NCBI GenBank assembly: GCA_002359185.1
Contig: DEML01000077.1
Coordinates: forward strand, 1 to 55,325
Source: Planctomycetaceae bacterium UBA2671
GTDB lineage: Bacteria > Planctomycetota > Planctomycetia > Planctomycetales > Planctomycetaceae
Direction of reading: 5' to 3'
Length of the DNA stretch: 55,325 bases
In this document: in pieces, positions 8,778-19,797 of the stretch
How the letters are laid out: each line of letters starts with the position of its first letter
How positions within the stretch are numbered: position 1 is the first letter of the stretch
Position numbers and translations under genes: made by a program
The notes under the pieces: generated by a model
What the model was told of the DNA's origin: nothing
Seen by the model: only the letters and a program-made list of their open reading frames with translations
Databases searched by the model: none

Positions 8778-8885
8778 AGTAGGACAGGCTTCCAGCCTGT
8801 CTGAATTCACTGTCGAGCTTCTCGATTCTCTTGATAAATAGGTGGTCATTGATAGGGTAAGACAGGCTGGAAGCCTATCTTACTT
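8778..8885. repeat. GACAGGC-family inverted repeat, copy 1
   Basis: AGTAGGACAGGCTTCCAGCC begins at 8778, and a near-perfect inverted copy ends at 8885; the arms are about 25 bases. Each arm is itself palindromic (GACAGGC...GCCTGTC). Related pairs lie at 15650-15790 and 28613-28691. It sits between secG and yicC and could fold in the secG transcript. Confidence 0.75.
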
Positions 8886-9045
8886 GTGCATTGCCACTTA
8901 CCAGTGCATCTTCCATCCTAATCATTTGTGTTAATGATGTTATAAAGCACGACAACGGAGTGCGTTACAGTTATTTGAGGCCTAAATCTAAGCCCTGAAA
9001 GGGCACTAGACAACTTTATCACCGGGCAGAAGTGAGGACAATTTC

Positions 9046-9933
9046 GTGATTCTGAGCATGACGGGGATAGGGCGGTCACGCCATCAGGATGACCAGATTC
9101 AGGCGACTGTTGAAGTTCGAGCGGTTAACAATAAGTACCTGAAGCTCAATTTGCGTTTGCCGGATGCCCTGAACGGTAAAGAATCTGAAATAGATCGACT
9201 CGTCAGGAAATATCTTGAACGCGGGACCATTTCGATCAATGTTCAGCTCACCTGGGTGCGGCAGGTCAGCCCCTATGTGATTGATGAAGCGACGCTGAAC
9301 CAGTATGTCCAGCAAGCCCGTCACGCATCCGAGCGAATGCACATCCAGCCGCCGGAAAAATTGTCTGACTACTTTTCGCTACCGGGAGTAATAGCCGATC
9401 AATCCGCTTCACTTGACGACGAGGGCGAGGAAGAGTGGGCTGTGTTTCAAGTCGCGTTGAAGTCCGCTCTGGATCAGTTGAATGTCTTCCGCACGACGGA
9501 AGGCCAGGCGATGTCGGATGCGTTGTCTCGCTATTGCGATGAAATCGCAGCCTCCGTTCTCATAGTGCAGGAGCGTTCGCCTCTGGTTGTGGAGAGTTAT
9601 CGAAATCGCGTCAAAGATCGCGTCAACGAATGGTTGTCAGACCAGGGTGTGCAGATCGAAACGAATGATATTCTGCGGGAAATCTGCATCTTTTCAGATC
9701 GTTGCGATATCACTGAGGAAATTACTCGACTGCAGAGTCACGTCAGTCAGTTTCGTGATTTTCTGCAGGAAAAGAACTCAGCTGGTCGCAAGCTGGATTT
9801 TCTGTGTCAGGAAATGTTCCGTGAAACGAATACGATTGGCTCGAAGGCTAATGACATCGAAATTTCTCATCGCGTTGTTGACATGAAGGCGACCATCGAA
9901 AAAATACGTGAAATCGTGCAGAATATCGAATAA
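9046..9933 (+). CDS. yicC: YicC family endoribonuclease
   Basis: The 295-residue protein begins MILSMTGIGRS, the YicC N-terminal signature. It ends EISHRVVDMKATIEKIREIV followed by QNIE, the equally conserved DUF1732 end. In E. coli YicC has been described as an endoribonuclease that acts on small RNA. The start is GTG, behind GTGAGGA. The C-terminal region from about 210 holds the conserved RETNTIGSKAND motif. As in many bacteria it lies just upstream of gmk (176-base gap), suggesting joint control of RNA decay and nucleotide supply, although a separate gmk promoter is possible. Confidence 0.93.
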   Translation: MILSMTGIGRSRHQDDQIQATVEVRAVNNKYLKLNLRLPDALNGKESEIDRLVRKYLERGTISINVQLTWVRQVSPYVIDEATLNQYVQQARHASERMHIQPPEKLSDYFSLPGVIADQSASLDDEGEEEWAVFQVALKSALDQLNVFRTTEGQAMSDALSRYCDEIAASVLIVQERSPLVVESYRNRVKDRVNEWLSDQGVQIETNDILREICIFSDRCDITEEITRLQSHVSQFRDFLQEKNSAGRKLDFLCQEMFRETNTIGSKANDIEISHRVVDMKATIEKIREIVQNIE

Positions 9934-10109
9934 GTGGTCAATCACAGGCAGAATTTAATCGAGCCGGTTTCATTTTCTACAGAATCATCGTAATTTGCTG
10001 GCGATTACGCTATGCTGTGCAACTTGATGAGCTTCAGTTGACTTCTCATCGATTGAACACTCCCGCATGAACTCCACACATGGAAGCTCTTACTGGGCAC
10101 TACTTCTAA

Positions 10110-10730
10110 ATGGACCGATTCGTGAATAAGTCGGACAATTCGAAAATCGGATTTTGTGTCGTCGTCATTTCCGGCCCTAGTGGTACCGGAAAAACGACCG
10201 TTGTTTCACGACTTGAAGAAGAATCGCCCGTCAAACTGATCAAAACGATTTCCGCGACAACTCGACCACCACGGGCTCACGAAGTGCCTGGTCAGGATTA
10301 TCATTTTTTATCTGCAGAAGAATTTGAACAACGCAAACAAAATGGGGATTTCCTCGAATTCGCCGAGGTTTACAGAACAGGCTACTGGTACGGGACACTG
10401 AAATCCGAAGTGGAACGAGCTGGGAAATCTGGAGGTTGGGCGTTATTGGAGATTGATGTGGAAGGGGCCTTAAATGTGATGCGGGAGTATCCCGACGCCC
10501 TTACAATTTTTCTGACTACGCCCTCAGAAACTGTATTTGAACAAAGACTACGCGATCGCGGGACCGAAGATGAAGCCGTCATTCAAAAGCGGCTTGAGGC
10601 GGCTCGCAATGAAATCAAATTCGCAAGTCGATACCGATATACTGTCATCAACGACCAGCTGGATCGAGCGGTCGAAGAAATTAAAGAGATTTTTTGTCAA
10701 CACGCCGGGGAGAGCTGCGAGCATGCTTGA
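10110..10730 (+). CDS. gmk: Guanylate kinase
   Basis: The enzyme phosphorylates GMP to GDP with ATP. The P-loop is SGPSGTGKTT at residues 21-30. The GMP-binding segment follows as SATTRPPRAHEVPGQDYHFL, and residues around ALLEIDVEGALNVM hold the kinase core. The lid arginines lie in RLRDRGTEDEAVIQKRL. At 206 residues the length is normal with a short N-terminal extension. The last eight bases overlap the start of rpoZ, indicating translational coupling in a gmk-rpoZ-coaC operon. Confidence 0.96.
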   Translation: MDRFVNKSDNSKIGFCVVVISGPSGTGKTTVVSRLEEESPVKLIKTISATTRPPRAHEVPGQDYHFLSAEEFEQRKQNGDFLEFAEVYRTGYWYGTLKSEVERAGKSGGWALLEIDVEGALNVMREYPDALTIFLTTPSETVFEQRLRDRGTEDEAVIQKRLEAARNEIKFASRYRYTVINDQLDRAVEEIKEIFCQHAGESCEHA

Positions 10731-10998
10731 AGAACTGAAAGAAGAAGAAATTGTCAACAAGGTCGGTGGTCGATTTAAGCTCTCGACCATCATTCAGAAA
10801 CGTATGGTCGCTCTGAACCGGGGGGCTCGTCCACTCGTCGAAATTCCGACCAAGAATCTGATGAAAATCGTGATTCAGGAAATCCTGGAAGACAAAATCT
10901 ATCTCGATCGCACCGGCAATGTCGCCATCAAAGGCGAAGTCGCTCCCGATGTGGACGAGTATTTTGACGCTGGCCCAGGCCTTGATGATCTCGCATGA
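10723..10998 (+). CDS. rpoZ: DNA-directed RNA polymerase omega subunit
   Basis: The 91-residue protein helps assemble RNA polymerase by chaperoning beta-prime. Its core VGGRFKLSTIIQKRMVALNR, followed by GARPLV, is the omega signature, including the conserved helix that contacts beta-prime. I chose the ATG at 10723, which overlaps the gmk stop; a longer open frame upstream is only the gmk sequence read in another phase. The acidic tail (DVDEYFDAGPGLDDLA) is unremarkable. Its stop overlaps the coaC start in an ATGA arrangement. Confidence 0.93.
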   Translation: MLEELKEEEIVNKVGGRFKLSTIIQKRMVALNRGARPLVEIPTKNLMKIVIQEILEDKIYLDRTGNVAIKGEVAPDVDEYFDAGPGLDDLA

Positions 10999-11549
10999 CT
11001 CAGGCTCGCGCGGAAATCCTGGTTGGCATCAGCGGAGGAATTGCCGCCTACAAGACGGCTGATCTGGTCAGTCGTCTTGTCAAAAAGGATTATGCGGTAA
11101 CGGTCATCATGACAGAAGCCGCCCGGAAGTTCATTGGCAAGGCGACATTCGAAGCGCTGACGAATCGCCCTGTCTACACCGACTTATTCGCTCCTCGGGA
11201 ACATTTCCTGGGTGAGCATATCGGCCTGCCTCGAAGAGCCGATTTACTCATCATCGCCCCTGCAACGGCTGATTTGCTGGGGAAAATGGCCCACGGCCTG
11301 GCTGACGATCTGCTCACAACGACTATTCTCGCAACGACCTGCCCAATTCTGATTGCCCCCTCGATGAACTCCGAGATGTGGAGTAAACCAGCCGTCCAGA
11401 GAAATTTGAAACAGGTTGCTGATGATGGGGTGATTATCATCGAACCAGACGAAGGCTGGCTGAGTTGCCGGGTGACTGGCAAAGGCCGCATGGCTGAGCC
11501 GGATCAGATCGAAGAGGAAATCATCAAGCGGCTTGCACCTGCGGTATAA
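10995..11549 (+). CDS. coaC: Phosphopantothenoylcysteine decarboxylase (free-standing CoaC)
   Basis: The 184-residue flavoprotein decarboxylates 4'-phospho-N-pantothenoylcysteine in coenzyme A synthesis. It has GISGGIAAYKTADLVSRL near 11-28, IAPATADLLGKMAHGLADDL in the flavin region, and PSMNSEMW (the PxMNxxMW substrate motif). The clamp cysteine lies in LSCRVTGKGRMAEP. Most bacteria have a CoaBC fusion of about 400 residues. Here the CoaB (phosphopantothenate-cysteine ligase) half is absent and no separate coaB follows, so it is presumably encoded elsewhere. ATGA overlap with rpoZ implies coupling. Confidence 0.93.
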   Translation: MTQARAEILVGISGGIAAYKTADLVSRLVKKDYAVTVIMTEAARKFIGKATFEALTNRPVYTDLFAPREHFLGEHIGLPRRADLLIIAPATADLLGKMAHGLADDLLTTTILATTCPILIAPSMNSEMWSKPAVQRNLKQVADDGVIIIEPDEGWLSCRVTGKGRMAEPDQIEEEIIKRLAPAV

Positions 11550-11638
11550 GCGTTTGTCTCCCGTTTGATTTCCACACACTCGCTTGTGCTTCGTGCTTGT
11601 ATTCACAACTGACCACCGCGCATGAAAAAACAGTCTCA

Positions 11639-11678
11639 GCGCTCGGTAAACCATATTGAGAATGGTTTAGCCGAGCGC
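11639..11678. repeat. Strong inverted repeat downstream of coaC
   Basis: GCGCTCGGTAAACCAT and ATGGTTTAGCCGAGCGC form a stem of about 16 bp with one bulge and a short loop. There is no T-tract. It lies 90 bases after the coaC stop and may protect or end the gmk-rpoZ-coaC mRNA. The rest of 11550-11878 shows no gene. Confidence 0.65.
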
Positions 11679-11878
11679 GAGACTACTCCCCCCTCACACT
11701 GAAGCCGTAATCGGCTCTCAGTGCTCACTCCATACTGAATGATTCGGATGACCTGCGATTATGGGGAAAAGCAGAGCATTCAGCGGAATCCAGCAGCGAT
11801 CACGACCAGGATGGAAACAGTCCCATCAGGATAGAATCATTGGGATTACCCGGAGCACATGGGGGGTGAAAAGATGGC

Positions 11879-12124
11879 TTATCGTGCGTCGATCCGTTCG
11901 CGGACGGCTTTCTGCTCAGCACGATATTCCGCCAGGGCTCGCTCCTGATTCGGGAGCAATTCTTCAGGCCCGTGCGGGAAATATTGAACATCATCACGAA
12001 GATAGAACGCTGATGGCAGGGTTTGACCGCCCATTTGCGTCTGGCATCCAGTCAATCCTGCAACGGCAATGATGCCAAGGAGGCTGGCACACAAGCTTCG
12101 GGAGACATGTGCATGGAATTTCAT
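11879..12124 (-). CDS. Small planctomycete lipoprotein
   Basis: The 81-residue protein has a signal peptide ending in LTGC, so Cys27 is the lipidated residue. The mature part carries LPSAFYLRDDVQYFPHGPE, a pattern I associate with a short lipoprotein conserved in planctomycetes, and ends in a charged helix (QERALAEYRAEQKAVRERI). The ATG at 12124 places the basic N-terminus properly; the longer open frame upstream lacks coding character. The function is unknown. It is convergent with coaC. Confidence 0.7.
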   Translation of the reverse strand: MKFHAHVSRSLCASLLGIIAVAGLTGCQTQMGGQTLPSAFYLRDDVQYFPHGPEELLPNQERALAEYRAEQKAVRERIDAR

Positions 12125-12562
12125 GAGGAACTCACTCTGCAAGTTGCAGTAAAAATAGAGCGATATCGGGACCGTCTGACTACATTTTTCCATTATCCAC
12201 TTCGCTGATCTTTCATATTTTTAATGAAGACGAAGTGCTTGATGATTGTCATCCCGATGTCTTATTCGACTAGCTGGGACATGTTAATAATCGGTCCTCA
12301 CAACCGATATCTTTGGAAAAACTGGTCTATTTTAACAAACCGGACCCGAATTGAATTCCCATCAGTCCCGGCCCATGCACGAAATGATCGTTAATTCACT
12401 CCTTCACAATAGATCCTGCCTGTCATTTTATTTTGTCGACAGCAGAGAATTGCCGTATGTCTATAGGTAAATTTACCGATTTTTTAAATTGTAACTCTTT
12501 TTTCATCTTGTCCTGCAGATGAAGAATTAATATAAAATGAGCTTATATTGTCTGAACATGCA
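12125..12562. other. AT-rich intergenic stretch between divergent genes
   Basis: The region separates the minus-strand lipoprotein gene from the plus-strand gene at 12563, so it should hold two promoters. AT-rich tracts around 12465-12540 are candidates, but no -35/-10 pair is convincing. No gene is seen. Confidence 0.4.
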
Positions 12563-13039
12563 ATGCGTCAGGCAATTGGACAAGTTACCGAAGACCAGAA
12601 TCGAGCGCTCGATATGACAATGGTTTCGACACGACGTCATTCCGATTTGTGCAGTTTGCATCAGGAAGGGGCGCGAGAAGCAGATCGCTACAAATGGATT
12701 GAAAGCGAAAAGCGTGGCCACGATGTCGGCTGGCATGCAGTCAACGACTGGTATCGCAAGCATTGGTTACGCTATTGCCGCGAGAAACGCATCGAGCATG
12801 TGATGGGGCAACGCCGTTGGGAAGAATTTTCCGATAACCCTTCTTCATATGTCCTCGAACTTATCCAGTCGAATGATCTGCTCTTTGAACGCGTACTGGA
12901 TCGCTTGATCTGCGACTGGGAAAATCTCGATATCATCGCCTGGGGAGTAACCTGGGGGATCTGTACCAAACGGATCATCTCGATCCTCGAAGAACTCGAT
13001 ATCAACTCTGCTCGATTTGATCCTCCCTGTTCGGGTTGA
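12563..13039 (+). CDS. Conserved planctomycete protein of unknown function
   Basis: The 158-residue soluble protein contains HQEGAREADRYKWIESEKRG followed by a conserved Trp-rich segment (DWYRKHWLRYCREKRIEHV). I recall this arrangement from a conserved hypothetical family in planctomycetes; no enzyme activity is known to me. The C-terminal half is helical and acidic (LICDWENLDIIAWG). I chose the ATG at 12563; an in-frame TTG lies five codons upstream. It precedes murJ by 113 bases in the same orientation. Confidence 0.7.
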   Translation: MRQAIGQVTEDQNRALDMTMVSTRRHSDLCSLHQEGAREADRYKWIESEKRGHDVGWHAVNDWYRKHWLRYCREKRIEHVMGQRRWEEFSDNPSSYVLELIQSNDLLFERVLDRLICDWENLDIIAWGVTWGICTKRIISILEELDINSARFDPPCSG

Positions 13040-13152
13040 GCGATCTGCGAGATTGAACAGTAATATACTCAATACCTTGTACATCCGCTCTCGCGTGATT
13101 CGTGACAATGAGATATGTTATTAATGCGTAATCAAATCCCCATTGTGACGTC

Positions 13153-14817
13153 ATGGAAGACATCGCACCATTGTCGCAATCCAAACACGAACCCTCGAAT
13201 CCCAATCAATCTCTTTCCTGGATGCGTCACGTCCGTAGAGTCGGTTTATTGACGTTTCTGAGTCGTATCCTGGGCTTAATCCGTGATATGGGGATGGCTG
13301 CTACTTTTGGCAATGGCCCTTTGCTGGATGCGTTTACGCTGGCATTTCGCATTCCGAATATGAGCAGGCGACTGTTCGGGGAGGGTGCGTTAACGACTGC
13401 ATTTCTGCCTCGCTATGTCGTCGCCCTTGAAGAGGACAAATCGAAAGCCGAGCAGCTCGCTTCAGCTGTTCTGTTTATTTTAATCGTGACACTCTCGCTC
13501 GTGACTCTGCTCGGGTACATAGTACTAGGACTGTTCTATCAAACAAATCTTCTCGGCGAGTCGAGTCGCCTGTTGCTGGTGATGGCAGGAGCTCTGCTCC
13601 CCTATGTATTGTTGATCTGTGTGACCGCACAACTCTGCGCGATGCTGCATGCTCAAGGATATTTTTCAATTCCTGCTACTGTTCCGATCCTGCTGAATTT
13701 CATCTGGATACTGGCGATCTGGTTCATTACTCCCTATTACACAGACCCTCAAACGCAGGTTTACATCGTTATTGGTGCAATCCTACTGGGTGGGGGATTG
13801 CAATTGCTGCTACCTGCGATGCACTTATATCTTCAGGGATTTCGTGTTCGCTGGAAAACACGAGAGCAATTCCGCGAGGCTCGTAAGGTTTTTCGCGACA
13901 TGCTACCCATTGTGTTTGGCTTGTCGATCACACAGGTGAATTCGATTTGCGATGGAACACTCGCCTGGTGGTTTGCGTTGCCGGAGCAAGGTTCCTGGAT
14001 CACGCCCGGTTCGGCATCAGCCCTCTATTACGGACAGAGAATGTATCAATTCCCGCTGGGAATTTTCGGGATCGCTCTGGGGACGGTTCTGTTTGCACGG
14101 TTGACTCATCATGTCAAAACCAATCAGTTGGATTCCGTAAAACAAGACGTTCAGTTTGGATTGAGTTTCGCACTCATCATCGGCTTACCTGCTTCTGCAG
14201 GCATGATGCTGCTGGCTTATCCTATCGCGGAAACGTTGCTCGAGCGGGGGCAGTTCGATGCCTTCGATACGCAGCAGACCACTCAAACGATCATCGCTTA
14301 CGGCACCGCCATCTGGTCTTATCTGGGGATCACTTTATTGCAGCGAGTCTTTTATGCGATGGGAGATGTGAAAACCCCTTTGCGGATGGGGCTGGTAACG
14401 GTCGCACTTAACCTCGTGCTCAATATTCCACTGATGCTCTGGCTCGGCGGGAAAGGGTTGGCCTACGCCACTGCTATCGCAGCAGTCGTTCAATTTATTT
14501 ATTTATGTGCCGTTTTGAAGCGCCATCTCCCGATTTCATTCTCCTCAGCGAACATGAAATTATTAAGTAAACTGATCGCCAGTTCCCTTGTGATGTCGCT
14601 GGCGATCTGGCTGCTTCTGCAATGGCTGCCGGACACTGAACTCAAGCGCTGGCAAGCCGTCCAGTTGTTGTTTTTGATCAGCGTGGCTGTGGTTGTTTAC
14701 GGATTCAGTTTGAAAATATTACAAGTTGAGGAACTGAATGAAATCCTTGGATTCTCGAAGAAACCGACAATTCTCACACAGCAGGAGGATCTCGACGCGA
14801 ATCGGAAGAATCCTTAG
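13153..14817 (+). CDS. murJ: Lipid II flippase MurJ (MviN family)
   Basis: The 554-residue polytopic membrane protein shows the MurJ N-terminus TFLSRILGLIRDMGMAATFG followed by GPLLDAFTLAFRIPN and LFGEGALTTAFLPRYV, which contain the arginines needed for lipid II flipping. About 14 hydrophobic helices follow, and the last 30 residues are a polar cytoplasmic tail. The protein moves lipid-linked peptidoglycan precursor across the inner membrane. Its presence fits current evidence that planctomycetes make peptidoglycan. Other mur genes are not adjacent. Confidence 0.95.
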   Translation: MEDIAPLSQSKHEPSNPNQSLSWMRHVRRVGLLTFLSRILGLIRDMGMAATFGNGPLLDAFTLAFRIPNMSRRLFGEGALTTAFLPRYVVALEEDKSKAEQLASAVLFILIVTLSLVTLLGYIVLGLFYQTNLLGESSRLLLVMAGALLPYVLLICVTAQLCAMLHAQGYFSIPATVPILLNFIWILAIWFITPYYTDPQTQVYIVIGAILLGGGLQLLLPAMHLYLQGFRVRWKTREQFREARKVFRDMLPIVFGLSITQVNSICDGTLAWWFALPEQGSWITPGSASALYYGQRMYQFPLGIFGIALGTVLFARLTHHVKTNQLDSVKQDVQFGLSFALIIGLPASAGMMLLAYPIAETLLERGQFDAFDTQQTTQTIIAYGTAIWSYLGITLLQRVFYAMGDVKTPLRMGLVTVALNLVLNIPLMLWLGGKGLAYATAIAAVVQFIYLCAVLKRHLPISFSSANMKLLSKLIASSLVMSLAIWLLLQWLPDTELKRWQAVQLLFLISVAVVVYGFSLKILQVEELNEILGFSKKPTILTQQEDLDANRKNP

Positions 14818-15095
14818 AATCCGCAGAATCTACGCAAGTCCACACCGTAAAAACACCGATATCGATTATGGACGCCGATGAGCGGGCCTCATCATTGAAC
14901 CCAGTAATTTGACTTTCAACAAATCGGTTTGACGCAACTCCAGGAAAAGACATTCGTCACTGCAGTCTCAGACACTCGAATACTGCACTCATTCGAACGA
15001 TTCCATCAAATCACGGGATTCATCCTTCCACAATCATCCCATCGTTACCTGTTCCAGAAGATGCAGGGCGGTAATTATCGCAAAAGAGGTTTCCC

Positions 15096-15563
15096 ATGCG
15101 AATGATCATCACAACCATCGTCACCACCGTTCTGGTCCTGTCAACGACTCTGAAAGCTGACGACACAACGCTGGATAAAAAAATCTGGCATCAGGAATTA
15201 CAGAAAGCTCACGTGCTCGCCAAAAGTGAAAGCAAACCGATGCTGATTGTGTTCGGAGCGACCTGGTGCAAGTTCTGTAAGAAACTCGAAAAAGAAACCT
15301 TCTCCGATCCGCAGATGCAGGCGTATGTGCAGGCCAACTTTATTCCTGTGCATCTTGATCTGGATGAACAGAAATCAATCGGAAAAATCCTGGAAGTGAA
15401 ATCTCTTCCCTGCACAGTCGTACTGAGCCCGAACGCCGATTTGCTCGGTAAAGTCGTTGGCTACAAAGATACAACAGCGATGAAGATTCAACTCGACAAA
15501 GCTCTGCAGACTCAAAACGTGCTGCAGCAGGCTTCTCAGGATAAAGACAAAGTTATTAAATAG
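15096..15563 (+). CDS. Secreted thioredoxin-family protein
   Basis: The 155-residue protein begins with a signal peptide (about 1-21, ending LKA). It has a thioredoxin fold of the DUF953/thioredoxin-7 type. The redox pair is in ATWCKFCKK (Cys58 and Cys61), and the cis-proline lies in VKSLPCTVV (Pro105), next to an extra cysteine at 106. The likely role is disulphide reduction or isomerisation in the periplasm, perhaps of cysteine-rich envelope proteins. It ends in a lysine-rich tail, is followed by a strong terminator and appears monocistronic. RBS-like AAGAGG precedes the ATG. Confidence 0.88.
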   Translation: MRMIITTIVTTVLVLSTTLKADDTTLDKKIWHQELQKAHVLAKSESKPMLIVFGATWCKFCKKLEKETFSDPQMQAYVQANFIPVHLDLDEQKSIGKILEVKSLPCTVVLSPNADLLGKVVGYKDTTAMKIQLDKALQTQNVLQQASQDKDKVIK

Positions 15564-15583
15564 TTCCAAAGATGCGACAATCA

Positions 15584-15619
15584 GGGAAGCAGAATCAAGA
15601 CATTCTGCTTCCCTTTTTT
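15584..15619 (+). terminator. Rho-independent terminator of the thioredoxin gene
   Basis: GGGAAGCAGAAT and its exact complement ATTCTGCTTCCC flank a short loop and are followed by TTTTTT. It is one of the clearest intrinsic terminators in the window. Confidence 0.9.
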
Positions 15620-15649
15620 GTTGCCCGCGGATAAGTTTCAAAACAAGCC

Positions 15650-15790
15650 GTAGGGCAGGCTTAAGCCTGTCTGCCTCTATTCTGAAACGCAGTATCTATT
15701 TTCATCAATAGATAGAATTCATCTGCGGTTTAAAATAGATAGCGGGCGTACCTGATTCACTCGATCAGACAGGCAGGATGCCTGTCCTAC
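15650..15790. repeat. GACAGGC-family inverted repeat, copy 2
   Basis: The left arm GTAGGGCAGGCTTAAGCCTG begins at 15650. The right arm CAGACAGGCAGGATGCCTGT leads to CCTAC ending at 15790. An inner pair (ATCTATTTTCATCAATAGAT) lies between the arms. It fills the gap between the thioredoxin terminator and miaA. Confidence 0.7.
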
Positions 15791-15824
15791 TTTTGCTATA
15801 AAAATCTGAGGTTTAATTCTGCGC

Positions 15825-16766
15825 ATGAATGTTCCGCCTGAAATCCTGTCGCAGTGCTGGTTTCTGGCCGGGCCGACGGCTGTCGGGAAGACGGAAACGT
15901 CCTTGCTGCTGGCCGAGAGAATTGATGCGGAAATCCTCTCGCTCGATTCAATGGCCATTTATCGCCAGATGGATATCGGAACGGCTAAGCCTACGACCGC
16001 AGAACAGCAGAGGGTGCCGCATCATTTAATTGACATTATTGATCCCGACGAGGTTTTCAGCACGGCTGAGTATGTCCGACTGGCCACGCAAGTTGCATCT
16101 GAAATTGTCAGTCGCGGGAGATCGCCACTTTTTGTTGGTGGGACAGGTTTATATCTTCGCTCAATATTACGAGGTGTCTTTGAAGGCCCGGATGCGGACT
16201 GGGAGTATCGGCTTCAATTAGAAGCCGAGGAAGAAGACAATCCCGGATGCCTGCATGAAAAGTTGAAGGATTGCGATCCGATTCTTGCGGAAAAATTGCA
16301 TCCGAATGATTTGCGGCGCGTCATACGAGCTCTGGAAGTATATCACCAGACAGGAATCCCGCTCTCTGCTCAGCAACAGCAGGCGGCCCGCGTTCCCGAG
16401 GAGACTTCCGGCAACGTGTTCTGGTTGCACCCGGAACGCGATTGGCTATACGAACGGATCAATCGACGGGTCGATCTGATGTTTGAGCAGGGGCTTGTCG
16501 AAGAAGTTCGCGGGCTGCTTGAGCGAGATCCTCCGCCTTCACGAACCGCGTTGCAGGGGCTCGGCTACAAAGAAATGGTCGAGCATTTGAACGGCGAGAT
16601 GACTTTGGAGGAAGCTCGCGAAATGATCAAAGTCAGAACCCGTCAGTTCGCAAAACGCCAGCACACCTGGTTTCGCAATTTGCCCGAGTGCCAAGAAATA
16701 AAGGTGACCGGAAACCAGTCACCTTTGGATCTTGTCGATGAGATCATTGTTCACTCAAAGCCGTAG
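15825..16766 (+). CDS. miaA: tRNA dimethylallyltransferase
   Basis: MiaA adds the dimethylallyl group to A37 of tRNAs that read codons starting with U. The P-loop LAGPTAVGKTE is at residues 14-24. DSMAIYRQMDIGTAKPT at 41-57 is the conserved substrate-binding segment, and FVGGTGLYLRSILRG marks the family centre. At 313 residues it has the usual length. The C-terminal zone with IKVRTRQFAKRQHTWFRNL is the tRNA-binding part. It is convergent with rplU, 37 bases apart, with no other gene in the unit. Confidence 0.96.
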   Translation: MNVPPEILSQCWFLAGPTAVGKTETSLLLAERIDAEILSLDSMAIYRQMDIGTAKPTTAEQQRVPHHLIDIIDPDEVFSTAEYVRLATQVASEIVSRGRSPLFVGGTGLYLRSILRGVFEGPDADWEYRLQLEAEEEDNPGCLHEKLKDCDPILAEKLHPNDLRRVIRALEVYHQTGIPLSAQQQQAARVPEETSGNVFWLHPERDWLYERINRRVDLMFEQGLVEEVRGLLERDPPPSRTALQGLGYKEMVEHLNGEMTLEEAREMIKVRTRQFAKRQHTWFRNLPECQEIKVTGNQSPLDLVDEIIVHSKP

Positions 16767-16803
16767 ATCAGGCTGTGCCTGACGAAATCCGACGATGAAT
16801 GAA

Positions 16804-17202
16804 CTATTCGTCTGAGCCAGTCTCTTCACTCGCGGCTGGCACTGCAGGTGCAGCTTCCGCTTTCTTTTCGACCACTTCCAGGCCGGGCACACTAAACTCG
16901 CCAATTTTCACGACAGCATACTTCTGGCGATGGCCTGTGTGGCGTCGTGAATTTTTACGACGACGGAACTTCTGGACTTCCAGTTTAGGTCCTTTGAAGT
17001 AAGGGTCGACAATGCTGGCGGCTATTGTCGCACCTTCAATGATCGGCTTCCCAATCACACTCCCGGCTCCACCATTGGCGAGCAGGACACGATCAAAAAC
17101 GAGATCGCCCCCTTCTTCAAGACCTTCACGCAGATCGACAGCGATTTCCAAACCGGGAGCGACTTTGAACTGACGTCCACTATCTTCAATAATTGCAAAC
17201 AT
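16804..17202 (-). CDS. rplU: 50S ribosomal protein bL21
   Basis: The 132-residue protein begins MFAIIEDSGRQFKV and contains VDPYFKGPKLEVQKFRRRKN, followed by SRRHTGHRQKYAVVKI, the bL21 RNA-binding signature. The start at 17202 fits the family; an upstream in-frame extension is not coding. The C-terminal 25 residues are an Ala/Glu/Pro extension beyond the usual end at about 105. It lies 124 bases downstream of the RNase E/G gene. In most bacteria rpmA (bL27) follows rplU directly; here the next gene is miaA on the other strand, so rpmA must be elsewhere. Confidence 0.95.
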   Translation of the reverse strand: MFAIIEDSGRQFKVAPGLEIAVDLREGLEEGGDLVFDRVLLANGGAGSVIGKPIIEGATIAASIVDPYFKGPKLEVQKFRRRKNSRRHTGHRQKYAVVKIGEFSVPGLEVVEKKAEAAPAVPAASEETGSDE

Positions 17203-17326
17203 AACCAATACCTTGTTCTCAGAAAATTCAGCCTCCACGGGCTGTTATCGATCAGCGATCACGCAGTGTCGCGATTTTTATGGGAATGTCCAGCGATTGA
17301 CTGGCAATTCTACGATTTTTCCTCTG

Positions 17327-18937
<1,611 letters not shown>

Positions 18938-19797
18938 GATTGACCTTTCTCAATCGGTGAGAAAGGCTCTAACAGTGATGGGATTTTCTTCGTTAAAACG
19001 GAGACTCGAAAGAGCGAATCCTGTCAGTTCTGCAAACCGAATTAGTGTTGGTTGACTTCATGGCGAAGCCTCTGATCCTTATTGATTTGCGAAAGCAATA
19101 CTCTGCTCGCATTCTCTTGAGACACGACTTGATCATTCAAAAATCGCAATCGGGAATCCTCCAATTTGACAGAATATGCCTGCCATACCGTGTGATTCCG
19201 AGGATTTTTGATAACTTCAGGTCCGTGACATTCCTCTTCGTTCCGCCGAATTGGGGCGACCACCTGGATCAGCTGATTGTGACTTACTCATAAGTTCTCG
19301 AATTCACGCAGCAATAAATTGCCGGTAAGTTCATGACCCATCTCTTTTTTCCGCATCCCGATCACGACAATGTGTATGCATAAATATTTTCAGTTCAGTG
19401 TGGGCTCGATTGCATGATTGCGAGAGCCGTTTTGTGAACGAGAATACGGAAAACGATCAGGTCAGCCCAATCAGCCATCCCTTTTGACTATTCCAGCTAA
19501 TGCTGAACAGGCATGGCAGACGCTATCCCCTGGTGCTGTTAAAACCTTTCCCTGGGTGGATATCGTAAGCAGGTGAATTCAATTTCGATTCACCTGTAAC
19601 TCAGTGTGTATTGGTGCGAAGCGATCAACTGGATGATTTTCCAGAATTATGAACACTTCTTGTATTGCGATCGCAATGTTCTGATGAACACTTATTCTTG
19701 CGATTCATTTGCTATCATGACAAAAAGCGTGGCAAATGGCAATAGTCGAGTCTCTCTGTGCTGGAATTCTCATCGTTTCCATTTCAAAATTATTATT

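Noticed and set aside
19042..19263. 73-codon minus-strand frame
   Set aside because: Part of it looks protein-like, but it has no start signal or recognised motif. It is recorded only in the note on the gap.
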